NCBI RefSeq assembly: GCF_024436055.1
Contig: NZ_JANFNH010000041.1
Span: 1 to 64,000 of the forward strand
Length of the DNA: 64,000 bases
DNA from: Streptantibioticus rubrisoli
GTDB taxonomy: Bacteria > Actinomycetota > Actinomycetes > Streptomycetales > Streptomycetaceae
Reading direction: 5' to 3'
The notes beneath the pieces were generated by a model. It was not told the origin of the DNA. It did not search any database and saw nothing but the letters and a program-made list of their open reading frames with translations. Of the stretch, positions 1-8,965 are shown piece after piece. The position numbers were made by a program, and so were the translations under genes. Each line of letters begins with the position of its first letter. Position 1 is the first letter of the stretch.

Positions 1-58
1 GGGAAAAACACGCGCACGGAGCCGTGCGACAGGGGCAAAGCGCCCGTAGCGTAAGCGC

Positions 59-1036
59 ATGATCGAGCTCACCGGCTTGACCAAGCACTACGGCGAGAAG
101 GTGGCCGTAGACCACCTCACCTGCACCGTCCGCCCAGGCATCGTCACCGGCTTCCTCGGACCCAACGGCGCCGGCAAGTCCACCACCATGCGGATGATGC
201 TGGGCCTGGACCGCCCCACCGCGGGCGACGTCCGCATCGACGGCAAGCACTACGCCGACCTGCACGACCCCCTCACCTACATCGGCGCCCTGCTGGAGGC
301 CGAGCCCTGGCATCCGGGCCGTAGCGCGTACCACCACCTGCTCTGCCTGGCGCAGTCCAACCGCATCCCGGCCCAGCGGGTGCACCAGGTGCTGGACACC
401 GTCGGCCTGACCTCGGTCGCCAGAAAGCGCACCAAGGGCTTCTCGCTCGGCATGGGCCAACGCCTCGGCATCGCCGCCGCCCTGCTCGGCGACCCGCGGG
501 TGCTGCTGTTCGACGAACCGGTCAACGGCCTCGACCCCGAGGGCATCCACTGGATCCGCAACCTGATGAAGGACCTGGCGGCCCAGGGCCGCACCGTCTT
601 CGTCTCCAGCCATCTGATGAGCGAGATGGCGCTGACCGCCGACCACCTGGTGGTCATCGGCCAGGGCCGCCTGCTCGCCGACACCTCGATGGCCGAGTTC
701 ATCGCGCGCAACTCGCGCTCCTTCGTACGCGTCCGTACCCCGCAGCCGGAAGCCCTGCGGGACGCCCTGCACTCCGCCGGAATCACCGCGCAGTCCTCCG
801 CCGACGGCGCGTTCGAGATCCGCGACGTGGGCGCGGCGCGCCTCGGCGATCTGGCCGCGGAACACGGGATCGTGCTGCATGAACTGTCACCGCAACACGC
901 CTCGCTGGAGGAGGCGTTCATGCGGCTGACGGCGGAGACGGTGGAGTACCACGCACATGACGGCGAGCCGCTGCCGGAGGAGAAGCAACCCGCCTGGGGT
1001 GCGGACTGGCGACAGCGGCGGGGCAAGGGAGCGTGA
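59..1036 (+). CDS. ABC transporter ATP-binding protein (ABC-2 exporter type)
   Basis: This 325-aa protein is the nucleotide-binding subunit of an ABC-2 type exporter and would energise the permease encoded next. The Walker A motif GPNGAGKST lies at about residues 34-42 and Walker B VLLFDEPVNGLDP at about 148-160, followed by an H-loop histidine in SSHLMSE. The signature motif reads FSLGMGQR instead of LSGGQ, a variant usual in this subfamily. About 100 residues follow the ATPase core, as in BcrA/YhaQ-type ATPases. Its TGA overlaps the GTG of the next gene in a GTGA arrangement, so the two are translationally coupled. The exported substrate cannot be read from the sequence. Confidence 0.93.
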   Translation: MIELTGLTKHYGEKVAVDHLTCTVRPGIVTGFLGPNGAGKSTTMRMMLGLDRPTAGDVRIDGKHYADLHDPLTYIGALLEAEPWHPGRSAYHHLLCLAQSNRIPAQRVHQVLDTVGLTSVARKRTKGFSLGMGQRLGIAAALLGDPRVLLFDEPVNGLDPEGIHWIRNLMKDLAAQGRTVFVSSHLMSEMALTADHLVVIGQGRLLADTSMAEFIARNSRSFVRVRTPQPEALRDALHSAGITAQSSADGAFEIRDVGAARLGDLAAEHGIVLHELSPQHASLEEAFMRLTAETVEYHAHDGEPLPEEKQPAWGADWRQRRGKGA

Positions 1037-1809
1037 CCATGGCGGCGACGGCGGCGGTTGTTCGGTCGGAGTGGACCAAGATCCGGTCAGTGCGGTCCAC
1101 GGGGTGGACACTGTCACTGGCGGCGGTCATCACGGTGGGGCTCGGCCTACTGATCTCCTTGCTCACCAACAACGAGTTCACCAAGATGCCGCTCAACGAG
1201 CGGATCACCTTCGACCCGACGTACACCAGCTTCGCGGGCATGCGCATCGGCCAGCTGTTGATGATCGTCTTCGGGGTGCTGGTGGTGTCCAGCGAGTACT
1301 CCACCGGAATGATCCGCAGCTCGCTGGCGGCGGTACCGCAGCGCGGCAGGTTCCTGTTCGGCAAGATCGCGGTCGCCACCGCGCTGGCCCTGGTGGTCGG
1401 CGAGGTCACCTCGTTCGTCTCGTTCTTCGTCGGCCAGGCGGTACTGGGCAGCCACCGCACCGGGATCGGCAGCCCCGGCGTGCTGCGCGCGGTGGTCGGC
1501 GGTGGGCTGTACATGACGTTGATGGCGGTGTTCGCGATGGGATGTGCGGCGATGCTGCGCAGCCCGCTGCTGTCGTTGTCGATCCTGATGCCGTTCTTCT
1601 TCCTGATCTCCAACATCCTCGGCGGGGTCAGTGCCACCAAGAAGATCGCCCGCTATCTGCCCGACCAGGCGGGCCAGAAGGTCATGATGGTGGTCACCCG
1701 CAACGACGGCCGCCCGTACGGGCCTTGGCTGGGCCTGCTGATCATGGTGGCTTGGGTGGCCGCCGCACTGGTCGGCGGCTACGCGCTGTTGCGGAAGCGG
1801 GACGCCTAG
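1033..1809 (+). CDS. ABC-2 type transporter permease
   Basis: This 258-aa integral membrane protein has about six hydrophobic segments and is the membrane partner of the upstream ATPase. The cytoplasmic stretch SSEYSTGMIRSSLAAVP after the second segment is typical of ABC-2 permeases paired with BcrA-like ATPases in Streptomyces. The GTG at 1033 overlaps the upstream stop codon; an ATG at 1039 is an equally possible start and would shorten the protein by two residues. The two genes form a compact operon. The substrate is unknown. Confidence 0.9.
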   Translation: MTMAATAAVVRSEWTKIRSVRSTGWTLSLAAVITVGLGLLISLLTNNEFTKMPLNERITFDPTYTSFAGMRIGQLLMIVFGVLVVSSEYSTGMIRSSLAAVPQRGRFLFGKIAVATALALVVGEVTSFVSFFVGQAVLGSHRTGIGSPGVLRAVVGGGLYMTLMAVFAMGCAAMLRSPLLSLSILMPFFFLISNILGGVSATKKIARYLPDQAGQKVMMVVTRNDGRPYGPWLGLLIMVAWVAAALVGGYALLRKRDA

Positions 1810-1827
1810 GCGCGGTACCGTGGCGGT

Positions 1828-2640
1828 GTGGTGACACGGAGCCTTGAGGCGCTCGGGCTGGACGCCATCGCCGCCCAGCAGCCGCTGCGCTACCCGGGCG
1901 GCCGGGTGTCGGAGCCCGCGCTGCTGCACCGCGACAAACTGCTGCCGCTGCGCCCGCTGGCCGGACCGCTGGGCGGGTGGCAGGTCGATGGTTCGGGGCG
2001 CCAACTGGATGAGTTCCTCACCGAGTTGGACCTGCCGCCGACCGGCAAACGCGTTCCGGTCATGGCCGTCGGCTCCAACGGCTCCCCCGGCCAGATGCGG
2101 CACAAACTCACCTCGACCGGACTGACCGCGACGGTTCCCATGGTTCCGGTACGCGTCACCGGCATCGCGGTGGGCGTCTCCGCGCACGTCAGCGTGCACG
2201 GGTACGTGAGCGCTTCGCCGTATCTGGACGGCGCGCGGGAATCGACGCTCGTCACCTCCTGGCTCGACGCCGATCAGCTCAGGGCGATCGACGCCTCGGA
2301 AGCGCTCAACTTCCGCCGTGTGAAGATCACTTGTGACCGTTTCCCCATGCGGCTGGCGAGCGGCACCCCGCTGCCGGTCGCGTATCTGTACGCCAACATC
2401 CACGGCGTCCTGGCCCTGGACGGCCGCACCCCCCACCCCACCACGGACCAGCACACCCTGCTGACCGAACTCCTGGCCGCCTCCCCCCAGTTGCACGAGC
2501 TGCTGGGACCGACTCCCCAGTCCTGGGTACAACGCGCCGCCGCCACCCCGCAGGCTCGCACCCAGGCCACCCAGCTCTTCAAGTCCCAGGGCTGGACCCT
2601 CCCGCAGCCCGAACTCCTCTCCCACCAGGTCCACACCTGA
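1828..2640 (+). CDS. conserved hypothetical protein
   Basis: A 270-aa soluble protein with no signal peptide or membrane segment and no motif I recognise. Codon use is typical of the genome, with G/C at nearly every third position, so it is a real gene. GTG codons at 1828 and 1831 are both possible starts. It follows the exporter pair by 18 bp and may be co-transcribed. A central part contains the phrase MAVGSNGSPGQMRHK. I do not assign a function. Confidence 0.75.
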   Translation: MVTRSLEALGLDAIAAQQPLRYPGGRVSEPALLHRDKLLPLRPLAGPLGGWQVDGSGRQLDEFLTELDLPPTGKRVPVMAVGSNGSPGQMRHKLTSTGLTATVPMVPVRVTGIAVGVSAHVSVHGYVSASPYLDGARESTLVTSWLDADQLRAIDASEALNFRRVKITCDRFPMRLASGTPLPVAYLYANIHGVLALDGRTPHPTTDQHTLLTELLAASPQLHELLGPTPQSWVQRAAATPQARTQATQLFKSQGWTLPQPELLSHQVHT

Positions 2641-2729
2641 CCAGCACGGACCGCGCACCCAGCGCCGGAACGCCCGGGAGCGAAGCCCCCAGGGAAACCC
2701 CCACTCCGGGAACCCGCGCGGAGTCCCGC

Positions 2730-3044
2730 CTAGTGGCGCGGAGCGTTCCGGGATCGCAGGAGCTTCGCGCTCCGACGGTCCCTGGCCTCCCAGCAGGAGC
2801 GGTGCCAGTGGCGCCGGTCGTCCACTCCCCCGTACTCCGGCCAGGCCACGACATGGCCGACGCCGGGCGGAATCTCCTGGTCACAGCCGGGGCACCGGTA
2901 CGTCTTGCCGCCGGTGCCCGCGACAGGGCGCATCACCCACTCCTCGCCCTGCCAGGTCTCCACCCGCTCCAGGCCGTGCCGGTCGCCCTCCGGCCGCGGT
3001 TCGAACTTGTCGGCCCGGTACGGGCGGTTTCGGCGCGGCGACAC
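2730..3044 (-). CDS. small zinc-ribbon-like protein
   Basis: A 104-aa protein with a CPGCDQEIPPG segment and a downstream HWHRSCW segment. The CxxC plus His/Cys pair could bind one zinc ion, giving a treble-clef or HNH-like fold without obvious catalytic residues. Homologues are widespread in Streptomyces and often carry the vague label ATP/GTP-binding protein (from memory). The GTG at 3044 is preferred because GAGGTG precedes it at good spacing and the protein then begins SPRRNRPYRADK; an in-frame ATG at 3074 is possible. Function unknown. Confidence 0.7.
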   Translation of the reverse strand: MSPRRNRPYRADKFEPRPEGDRHGLERVETWQGEEWVMRPVAGTGGKTYRCPGCDQEIPPGVGHVVAWPEYGGVDDRRHWHRSCWEARDRRSAKLLRSRNAPRH

Positions 3045-3250
3045 GGGACACCTCACGGACGGGTGGCTTGCCAAGGGTCACCACCAGCGTACGCGGCGCG
3101 CTCGCCCTCGGGTAACCGCCGGATTCCGGGGTGGACGCCTGTCCGACAATCACGCAGTCACGAAATAACGGCGCCACCCCGTGCCTTCGGCACGTGTCGC
3201 GCGTTATTGCCAATGGGGAGCCTCGCCGGGCGAGGAGAGGTGAATCAACA

Positions 3251-4276
3251 ATGCGCGTAGGGCTGTTCGCGCTCTCGGCCCAGTTCCCGGGCCAGGGCCA
3301 CACCGAAGCGCTGCACCGTACGCTGCGCACCGCGGACGCCGCCGAGGCCGCCGGGCTCGACGCCGTGTGGCTGGCCGAGCACCACTTCATGCCGTACGGG
3401 GTGTGCCCGCAAGGCGCCACGCTGGCCGCGATGCTGCTCGGCCGTACTCGCCGGATCGGCGTCGGCACCGCCGTCAGCGTGCTGCCCACCGCCCACCCGG
3501 TCACCCTCGGCGAGCAGGCCGCCCTGCTGCACCTGACCTCCGGCGGCCGCTTCACCCTGGGCGTCGGGCGTGGCGGCCCCTGGCAGGACCTGGAGGTCTT
3601 CGGTACCGGCCTGGCCGCCTACGAGGAGGGCTTCCCCGAGGCGCTCGACCTGCTGCTGCGCTGGCTGCGCGAGCCACGGGTCGGCGCGGACGGGGCGCGC
3701 TACCGGTTCCGTGAGGTCCCCGTGGTGCCCCGCGCCGACGAGTTGGAGGACTCGCCCGGACCACCGGTGGTGCTCGCCTGCACCTCACCGGCGAGCGTAC
3801 GGCTCGCCGCGCGGCACGGTCTGCCGATGCTGCTCGGCATGCACTGCGGCGACGAGGAGAAGGCGGAGATGACCGCGCTGTGGCGCAACACCGCGCTGGT
3901 GCTGGGGCGTTCACCCGAAGAGGTGGACCGGGTAGCGCATGTCTCCGCCGGAGTGGTGCAGTTGGCGGACACCGAACAGGACGCCGTGGAGACGCTGACC
4001 AAGGCCATGCCGGAGTGGCTGCGTCAGGGCCTCGCCGCACATGTGACGGTGGACGGCCGGCCCCGCCGAATGCGGGACGCGGACGCGTACACCGAGTTGC
4101 TGTGCCGACTGCACCCGGTGGGCACCCCCCGGCTGTGCGCCGACCGACTCGCCGCGACCGCGGAGCGCACCGGTATCAGCCGCTTCGCGCTGCTCGCCGA
4201 GGGCTCCGGCGATCTGACCGGTACCGAACTGAACGTGGCGCGGTTGGGCAGCGAAGTGCTCCCGCTGCTGACGTAG
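3251..4276 (+). CDS. LLM-class flavin-dependent oxidoreductase
   Basis: A 341-aa bacterial luciferase-like monooxygenase with a TIM-barrel fold that binds FMN or F420. The N-terminal RVGLFALSAQFPGQ, the segment WLAEHHFMPYG at about residue 40, and LGVGRGGPWQDLEVFG at about 110 are typical of the family. The ATG at 3251 is preferred over upstream in-frame codons because it has a GAGGAGAGG ribosome-binding site and starts exactly at the conserved first beta strand. It stands alone between oppositely oriented neighbours. The substrate is not predictable. Confidence 0.9.
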   Translation: MRVGLFALSAQFPGQGHTEALHRTLRTADAAEAAGLDAVWLAEHHFMPYGVCPQGATLAAMLLGRTRRIGVGTAVSVLPTAHPVTLGEQAALLHLTSGGRFTLGVGRGGPWQDLEVFGTGLAAYEEGFPEALDLLLRWLREPRVGADGARYRFREVPVVPRADELEDSPGPPVVLACTSPASVRLAARHGLPMLLGMHCGDEEKAEMTALWRNTALVLGRSPEEVDRVAHVSAGVVQLADTEQDAVETLTKAMPEWLRQGLAAHVTVDGRPRRMRDADAYTELLCRLHPVGTPRLCADRLAATAERTGISRFALLAEGSGDLTGTELNVARLGSEVLPLLT

Positions 4277-4311
4277 CAGCGGGAGACCCAAGTCGGCGTC
4301 GGTAGGTACGC

Positions 4312-4704
4312 TCAGCAGTCCCTCAACTCGGGGGACTGATTGAGCAGTTGGGCCCGCACGGAAGTGAAGCGGGCGTACGTCGGGTCGACGGAGGAGTCGA
4401 GTGGGAAGACGGCGACCCGATGGCAGTTCTGGAATGCGAGCCGGACCCCGAAGTGCCGCTGCAGAGCGCCGCGTATGGCGTCGCTGGCGAGTGCGCGCAG
4501 CAACTGGCCGCGCGCCTGCTCGTCCGGCGGCGGGACCTGGTTGTCGGCGAACTCTCCACCGTCCACCTTCAGTTCGGCCACCAGTGAGCTGATCAGCTCC
4601 CATGCGTACGGCAGGGAGGTCCGGACGCAGTCGACGAATTCCGCTTCGTCAACCTCGCCTCGCTCGGCCTGTTCGAGGAGGGCCGGTGAGACGTCGAGCG
4701 ACAT
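4312..4704 (-). CDS. SCO5389-family conserved protein
   Basis: A 130-aa soluble protein whose residues are highly conserved in Streptomyces (from memory, the SCO5389 family). It has a mostly alpha-helical N-terminal half (DVSPALLEQAERGEVDEAEF) and a C-terminal mixed region. The ATG at 4704 has GGAGAA just upstream and fits the conserved start. It converges on the LLM gene with only about 35 bp between them and is divergent from nucS. No catalytic motif is seen and the function is unknown. Confidence 0.8.
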   Translation of the reverse strand: MSLDVSPALLEQAERGEVDEAEFVDCVRTSLPYAWELISSLVAELKVDGGEFADNQVPPPDEQARGQLLRALASDAIRGALQRHFGVRLAFQNCHRVAVFPLDSSVDPTYARFTSVRAQLLNQSPELRDC

Positions 4705-4994
4705 GGGGTTCTCCTCTCGCGACCCCGCGCGGCGCACGGGGCCTAACGGATGTCGGAGGGAAGCCACCGAAATATCTCCCGCACGGCGGACTCCCGCTAC
4801 CCACGGTATGGGGATCGGTACTGCCGCACCAGAAGCTTGCGCCCACAACCAGCCAACCTCGGTTGCCCGCCCTGTCCCCGAATGCGCCTCCTGTCGCGCG
4901 ACCGGCGCGGATCCAGCACAGGTAGGGGTACGGGTTCCGGGACAGCCAAGATCAGAATGCGCGGCGGGGGCAGGTTCGAGTAGCGTTGCGGACC

Positions 4995-5654
4995 GTGCGT
5001 CTCGTCATTGCTCGTTGCTCCGTGGACTACGCGGGTCGGCTCACCGCCCATCTGCCGTCGGCGCCGCGACTTCTCCTGATAAAGGCCGATGGCAGTGTGT
5101 CGATCCATGCGGATGACCGCGCCTACAAACCCCTCAACTGGATGTCGCCGCCGTGCACCCTCAAGGAGGGGGACGGTGTGTGGACGGTGGTCAACAAGGC
5201 GGGGGAGAAGCTCATCATCACCTTGGAGGAGGTGCTGCACGACTCCTCCCACGAACTGGGCGTCGACCCCGGTCTGATCAAGGACGGTGTGGAGGCACAC
5301 CTCCAGGAGCTCCTCGCCGACCGCATCGAGACCCTCGGTGCGGGCTGGACGCTCATTCGACGCGAATACCCCACGGCCATCGGCCCGGTGGACATCCTGT
5401 GCCGGGACGCCGACGGCGGTACGGTCGCGGTGGAGATCAAACGGCGCGGCGAGATCGACGGTGTTGAACAGCTCACGCGCTATCTGGAACTACTCAACCG
5501 CGATCCGCACCTGGCCCCGGTGAAGGGCGTCTTCGCCGCCCAGGAGATCAAGCCGCAGGCCCGCGTACTGGCCACGGACCGTGGCATCTCCTGCGCGGTC
5601 CTGGACTACGACGGCCTGCGCGGCATCGAGGACGACAAGCTACGCCTTTTCTAG
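4995..5654 (+). CDS. nucS: endonuclease NucS (EndoMS), mismatch repair
   Basis: NucS is the mismatch-specific endonuclease that replaces MutS/MutL in most actinobacteria; it makes a double-strand break at mismatches together with the sliding clamp. The 219-aa product starts [16 protein letters not shown], and its C-terminal RecB-like nuclease core shows [18 protein letters not shown] and the helix VEQLTRYLE, supplying the D...ExK catalytic residues. The GTG at 4995 is chosen because the protein family begins there; a TTG at 4986 is also in frame. It is divergent from the SCO5389-family gene and converges on the large NTPase gene, separated by a perfect hairpin. Confidence 0.95.
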   Translation: MRLVIARCSVDYAGRLTAHLPSAPRLLLIKADGSVSIHADDRAYKPLNWMSPPCTLKEGDGVWTVVNKAGEKLIITLEEVLHDSSHELGVDPGLIKDGVEAHLQELLADRIETLGAGWTLIRREYPTAIGPVDILCRDADGGTVAVEIKRRGEIDGVEQLTRYLELLNRDPHLAPVKGVFAAQEIKPQARVLATDRGISCAVLDYDGLRGIEDDKLRLF

Positions 5655-5702
5655 GGCTTCGGGGCAACGCGCCCTCGCCCTGCACTTGGGAGCTCCGCTC
5701 CC

Positions 5703-5735
5703 CGAACCCCCGGTGCCAAACGCTCCGGGGGTTCG
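5703..5735. terminator. bidirectional hairpin terminator between nucS and the NTPase gene
   Basis: CGAACCCCCGG at 5703-5713 and CCGGGGGTTCG at 5725-5735 form a perfect 11-bp stem with an 11-nt loop. It lies between two converging genes and can serve both. There is no long T-tract, as is usual in Streptomyces. Confidence 0.7.
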
Positions 5736-5784
5736 TCTTCCCTTGGGTTTCTTTGGGCGGCTTCGCCGCACATCCCCAACTCTG

Positions 5785-8268
5785 TTACGCGGTGCTGCCG
5801 CTGCGGGTCGCGCTGGGCGTCGCTGAACCGCCGCGGGAAGCTGGCCCGCTGACCGACTCGCTGGGTGCCGCCCCGCTGGCCGCCGTGGTCGTGCCGCTCG
5901 GAGGGACCGGGGACTTGGACGACGGCGAGGTCGCTGACGAACTCGGCGATGGCGAGGTCGACTTGGTCGGCGATGTCGTTGGCGATGACGGCGGCGCCTG
6001 GGTAGGTGGCGTCGTCGTCGGCGAGGTCGTCGACCCGGTACCGCCCGGCCAGGTCGCCCCGGTGGGCGGTGCCGCCGGTGCCGGGCTCTGCGACCTGGCC
6101 GCACGGTGGCTCGGCGAGCCGGACGGCGCCGCGTGCCGTGGGGTACCGCTCCTGGTCGACGGCTGCCCGGCGGGCAGATCACCGTCGTTGTTGGTGTCCT
6201 GGGTGGCCGATTCCGAGGTGTTGACATTCATCGGCGCGTTCTGCTCCGGATTGTGCCCGGAGGTCGCACCGATCGTCACCACGGTCCCGAGCACGGCGAC
6301 CAGCACCGCCCCCGCCCCCGCGGCGACGAGGTTGCGCTTCGACCCGGCGAGCGCCCCGAACCGGCGGCGGCCCGGCGCCTCCTCGGCGGCGACGGCCCTC
6401 GGGGTCACCACGGTCGGCGCCGTCTGTTCCAGCGCGGACAGCGGCCGAAGGGTCAGCGGAGACGGCGACGCCTCACTACGGGAGACCGGGATCTCCTCCG
6501 CGGACTGGGTGCGCACCGGTGACGGCCCGGCCGCCCGGTCGGTGACCAGCGCGAGGGTGCGCCGCCCGACGATGGTGCCCTGCCGATCGGCCAGCACACC
6601 GCGCATCCCGATGGACGCCTCCAACTCGGTGCGGGCCCGCTCCAGATTGCCGGTGCACAGCGCGAGTACGCCCAACTCATGGTGGAAATAGGCCTCTTCG
6701 CCCACCTCACCGGCGAGCCGCGCGGCCTCCTGCCCGATCCGCAGCGCGCGCTCCCACGCGCTCCAGTTCAACGCGGCGGCGAACGCCGGTGCCGCGGTGT
6801 GCGCCAGCAGCACCGCCGCGCTGGGGTGGCCGCCGTCGCGGCTGGCGGACATCGCGGCGAGGATCGCGTCCGCCTCGGCGGCGACCCGTTCCGCGTCGAC
6901 CGACGGATGCCCCGCCCACCACGCGTAGTGCTGTGCGGGCGCCTGGGAGCGTTCCCGCTGCCCGGCGTCGCCTCCGGCGGTGAGCTGCTGGAGCACCCCG
7001 GCGGCCAGCCGGAAGTGCGAGCCGACCGGGGTGGCCAGCCCGGCCTCGACGAGTTCGGCGAGCGCCGCGTCGGCGTGCGTGTCCCCGACCAGCGCGGGCA
7101 GGTGCGACTGGTGCGGGCACTCGCCGCCGAGCGCGATGGCGAAGGCGAGCGCCTCGGCGGCGTTCTCGCTCAGCCGGGAGGCGAGTAGCTGGGCCGGGGC
7201 GGCGCTCTCCGCCAGCGACGGCAGCGCGGTACGGCCGGATATCGCGTTGGGGTCGAACGGGTTGTCATCCACCCGTTCCGCGGACCGCTCGGCGTCCTCC
7301 GTCGCGGGCTGTAGCGCCACCTCGCGGTGCCGCAGCAGGGCGGCGGCCTGGACGAAGCGCAGCGGCAGGCCCTCGGACTCGAACCACAGGTCCGCCGACC
7401 AGGCTGTCTCCTCGTCGGTGAGCGGACGCTCGACGGCCCGCTCCAGCAGTTCCGCGCAGGCGGCCTTGGACAGGCCGGACAGGAAGACCTCTTCGAGGTG
7501 CGAGTCGGGCGAGGGGGCGGCCACCTCGGGGGTGGCGGAGATCAGGAAGGCGCATTCGGGAGCCGAGGCGAGGAACTCCTCCAGCGCCGCGCCGCCGAAC
7601 TCGATGTCGTCCAGGACGACGACGGCGCCGACATCGGCCACCAGCTCCCGCAGCCGCGGCCGGTCCGGACGGTGGCCGTCCGCACGGTAGACCGCGGTGT
7701 AGAGGTCGTACAGCAGGTCGGCGGGGGTGCGCCGGTAGCCGGACAGCCGTATGACGCCGTCGGGCGCGAGGCCCACGCACCGGTCGGCTGTCACGGCCAG
7801 CAGCGCGGTGCGCCCGGAACCGGAGGGTCCGGTGACCCGTACCGAGCGGCCCCGGCCGAGCAGCCGTACCAGCCGCTCGATCTCCTCCGACCGCTCCAGC
7901 AACGGCCGTTCGGGCACCGGCGTACCGGCGGTGGCCACCGGACGCGCGGAGGGGGTACCTCCCATGCCCTTGAGGCTATGGGGCAGATCTCGGGCCGCCC
8001 GCTCCTCCGGGGTTCGGCGAGCGGCCGCGGGTATCCGGTCGGGCGGGCAGAGGACGACCTCGCTGCCGTCTATCGGGTTGACGGTCAGCAGGTACTCCCC
8101 CGCCACCACCTGGACGACCCGCGCGGCGGTCTGGCCGCCGGTGGCCGCTTCGCCGAGCGGGGTGCGCGGCGGGCGCCGGGTCGACAGGGTGTCCTCACTA
8201 CCCGTCACCGGTGGTCCCGGCGTACCGGATGCCTCGTGGTCCTCGGGGCCACGGTTGTGTGGTTCCAT
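5785..8268 (-). CDS. large membrane-anchored NTPase (STAND-like ATP-binding protein)
   Basis: An 827-aa protein with four parts: an N-terminal proline-rich segment, a P-loop NTPase core starting near residue 120, a helical repeat region resembling TPR, and one membrane segment (about LVAAGAGAVLVAVLGTVV) followed by a Ser/Thr/Pro-rich tail probably outside the cell. The P-loop is GPSGSGRT at 147-154, with arginine where the catalytic lysine normally sits; Walker B is VVVLDDIEF. The ATG at 8268 has a GGGGCGGA ribosome-binding site. The architecture suggests a signalling NTPase with an external domain. It is convergent with nucS, an arrangement conserved in Streptomyces from memory. Its role is unknown. 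Confidence 0.85.
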   Translation of the reverse strand: MEPHNRGPEDHEASGTPGPPVTGSEDTLSTRRPPRTPLGEAATGGQTAARVVQVVAGEYLLTVNPIDGSEVVLCPPDRIPAAARRTPEERAARDLPHSLKGMGGTPSARPVATAGTPVPERPLLERSEEIERLVRLLGRGRSVRVTGPSGSGRTALLAVTADRCVGLAPDGVIRLSGYRRTPADLLYDLYTAVYRADGHRPDRPRLRELVADVGAVVVLDDIEFGGAALEEFLASAPECAFLISATPEVAAPSPDSHLEEVFLSGLSKAACAELLERAVERPLTDEETAWSADLWFESEGLPLRFVQAAALLRHREVALQPATEDAERSAERVDDNPFDPNAISGRTALPSLAESAAPAQLLASRLSENAAEALAFAIALGGECPHQSHLPALVGDTHADAALAELVEAGLATPVGSHFRLAAGVLQQLTAGGDAGQRERSQAPAQHYAWWAGHPSVDAERVAAEADAILAAMSASRDGGHPSAAVLLAHTAAPAFAAALNWSAWERALRIGQEAARLAGEVGEEAYFHHELGVLALCTGNLERARTELEASIGMRGVLADRQGTIVGRRTLALVTDRAAGPSPVRTQSAEEIPVSRSEASPSPLTLRPLSALEQTAPTVVTPRAVAAEEAPGRRRFGALAGSKRNLVAAGAGAVLVAVLGTVVTIGATSGHNPEQNAPMNVNTSESATQDTNNDGDLPAGQPSTRSGTPRHAAPSGSPSHRAARSQSPAPAAPPTGATWPGGTGSTTSPTTTPPTQAPPSSPTTSPTKSTSPSPSSSATSPSSKSPVPPSGTTTAASGAAPSESVSGPASRGGSATPSATRSGSTA

Positions 8269-8452
8269 CGTCTCCGCCCCCCATAGCGACTCGCGTACGG
8301 GATGTCGTACCGGAAGCCCGTACGCCCGAACATGGGACCGGCCCGGTTGCCTTGCGACGGCGTGCCGGACGGCACGCCGGGACCGAACCCTACTGTGTTC
8401 TCCCCCAGACCGTGACACCCCCGGTCGGCATCAGCGGAACCGGCCCCCGGCG

Positions 8453-8776
8453 CTAGGAGCGTGGCGACGGGTCCGCCGTGACACCGCGCTCGATGGTGAG
8501 GATCCGGTGCAGCCTGGTCGCCACCAGCAGCCGTTCCATCTGCGGGGGCACACCCCGCAGCACCAGCCGTCGATTGGCCCGTCCGGCGCGCCGGTGCGCG
8601 CCCATGATCACGCCAAGGCCCGTGGCGTCCCACGAGTCCAGTTCGGTCAGATCCAGCACCAGGTCCCCGTGGCCGGAGTCGACAGCGGAATGCAGGACGG
8701 TACGGGCGTCCGCCGCGCTCCGGACATCGAGGCGGCCCCCGACGCTGAGCTGGGCATGGTCGCCCCTGATGTGCAT
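8453..8776 (-). CDS. STAS-domain anti-sigma factor antagonist-like protein
   Basis: A 107-aa single STAS domain of the SpoIIAA/RsbV class. The predicted phospho-acceptor loop reads LDSWDATGLG, with threonine where serine is usual. Such proteins bind anti-sigma kinases or act as regulatory domains. The ATG at 8776 has GGGAG seven bases upstream and gives a protein starting MHIRGDH; an in-frame start at 8857 would add 27 residues without domain content. It is read in the same direction as the NTPase gene, with a gap of 184 bp that holds nothing else I recognise. Confidence 0.85.
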   Translation of the reverse strand: MHIRGDHAQLSVGGRLDVRSAADARTVLHSAVDSGHGDLVLDLTELDSWDATGLGVIMGAHRRAGRANRRLVLRGVPPQMERLLVATRLHRILTIERGVTADPSPRS

Positions 8777-8965
8777 GCGCGCTCCCAAGGTGTGTGGATC
8801 CCCGTTGTCCGTACCGATCGTCTCTCCAGTCTCACCGCAACTGACGATTCGTCGCATCCGAGGGTTGCCGTCCGTGAGCGAACCGATACCGAATTCACTC
8901 GTCGGGGTGAAGGCGTGAGTACCAGCGCGGTTGTCGGCGCTGGTACTGACGCGCCGTTCGCCGCT

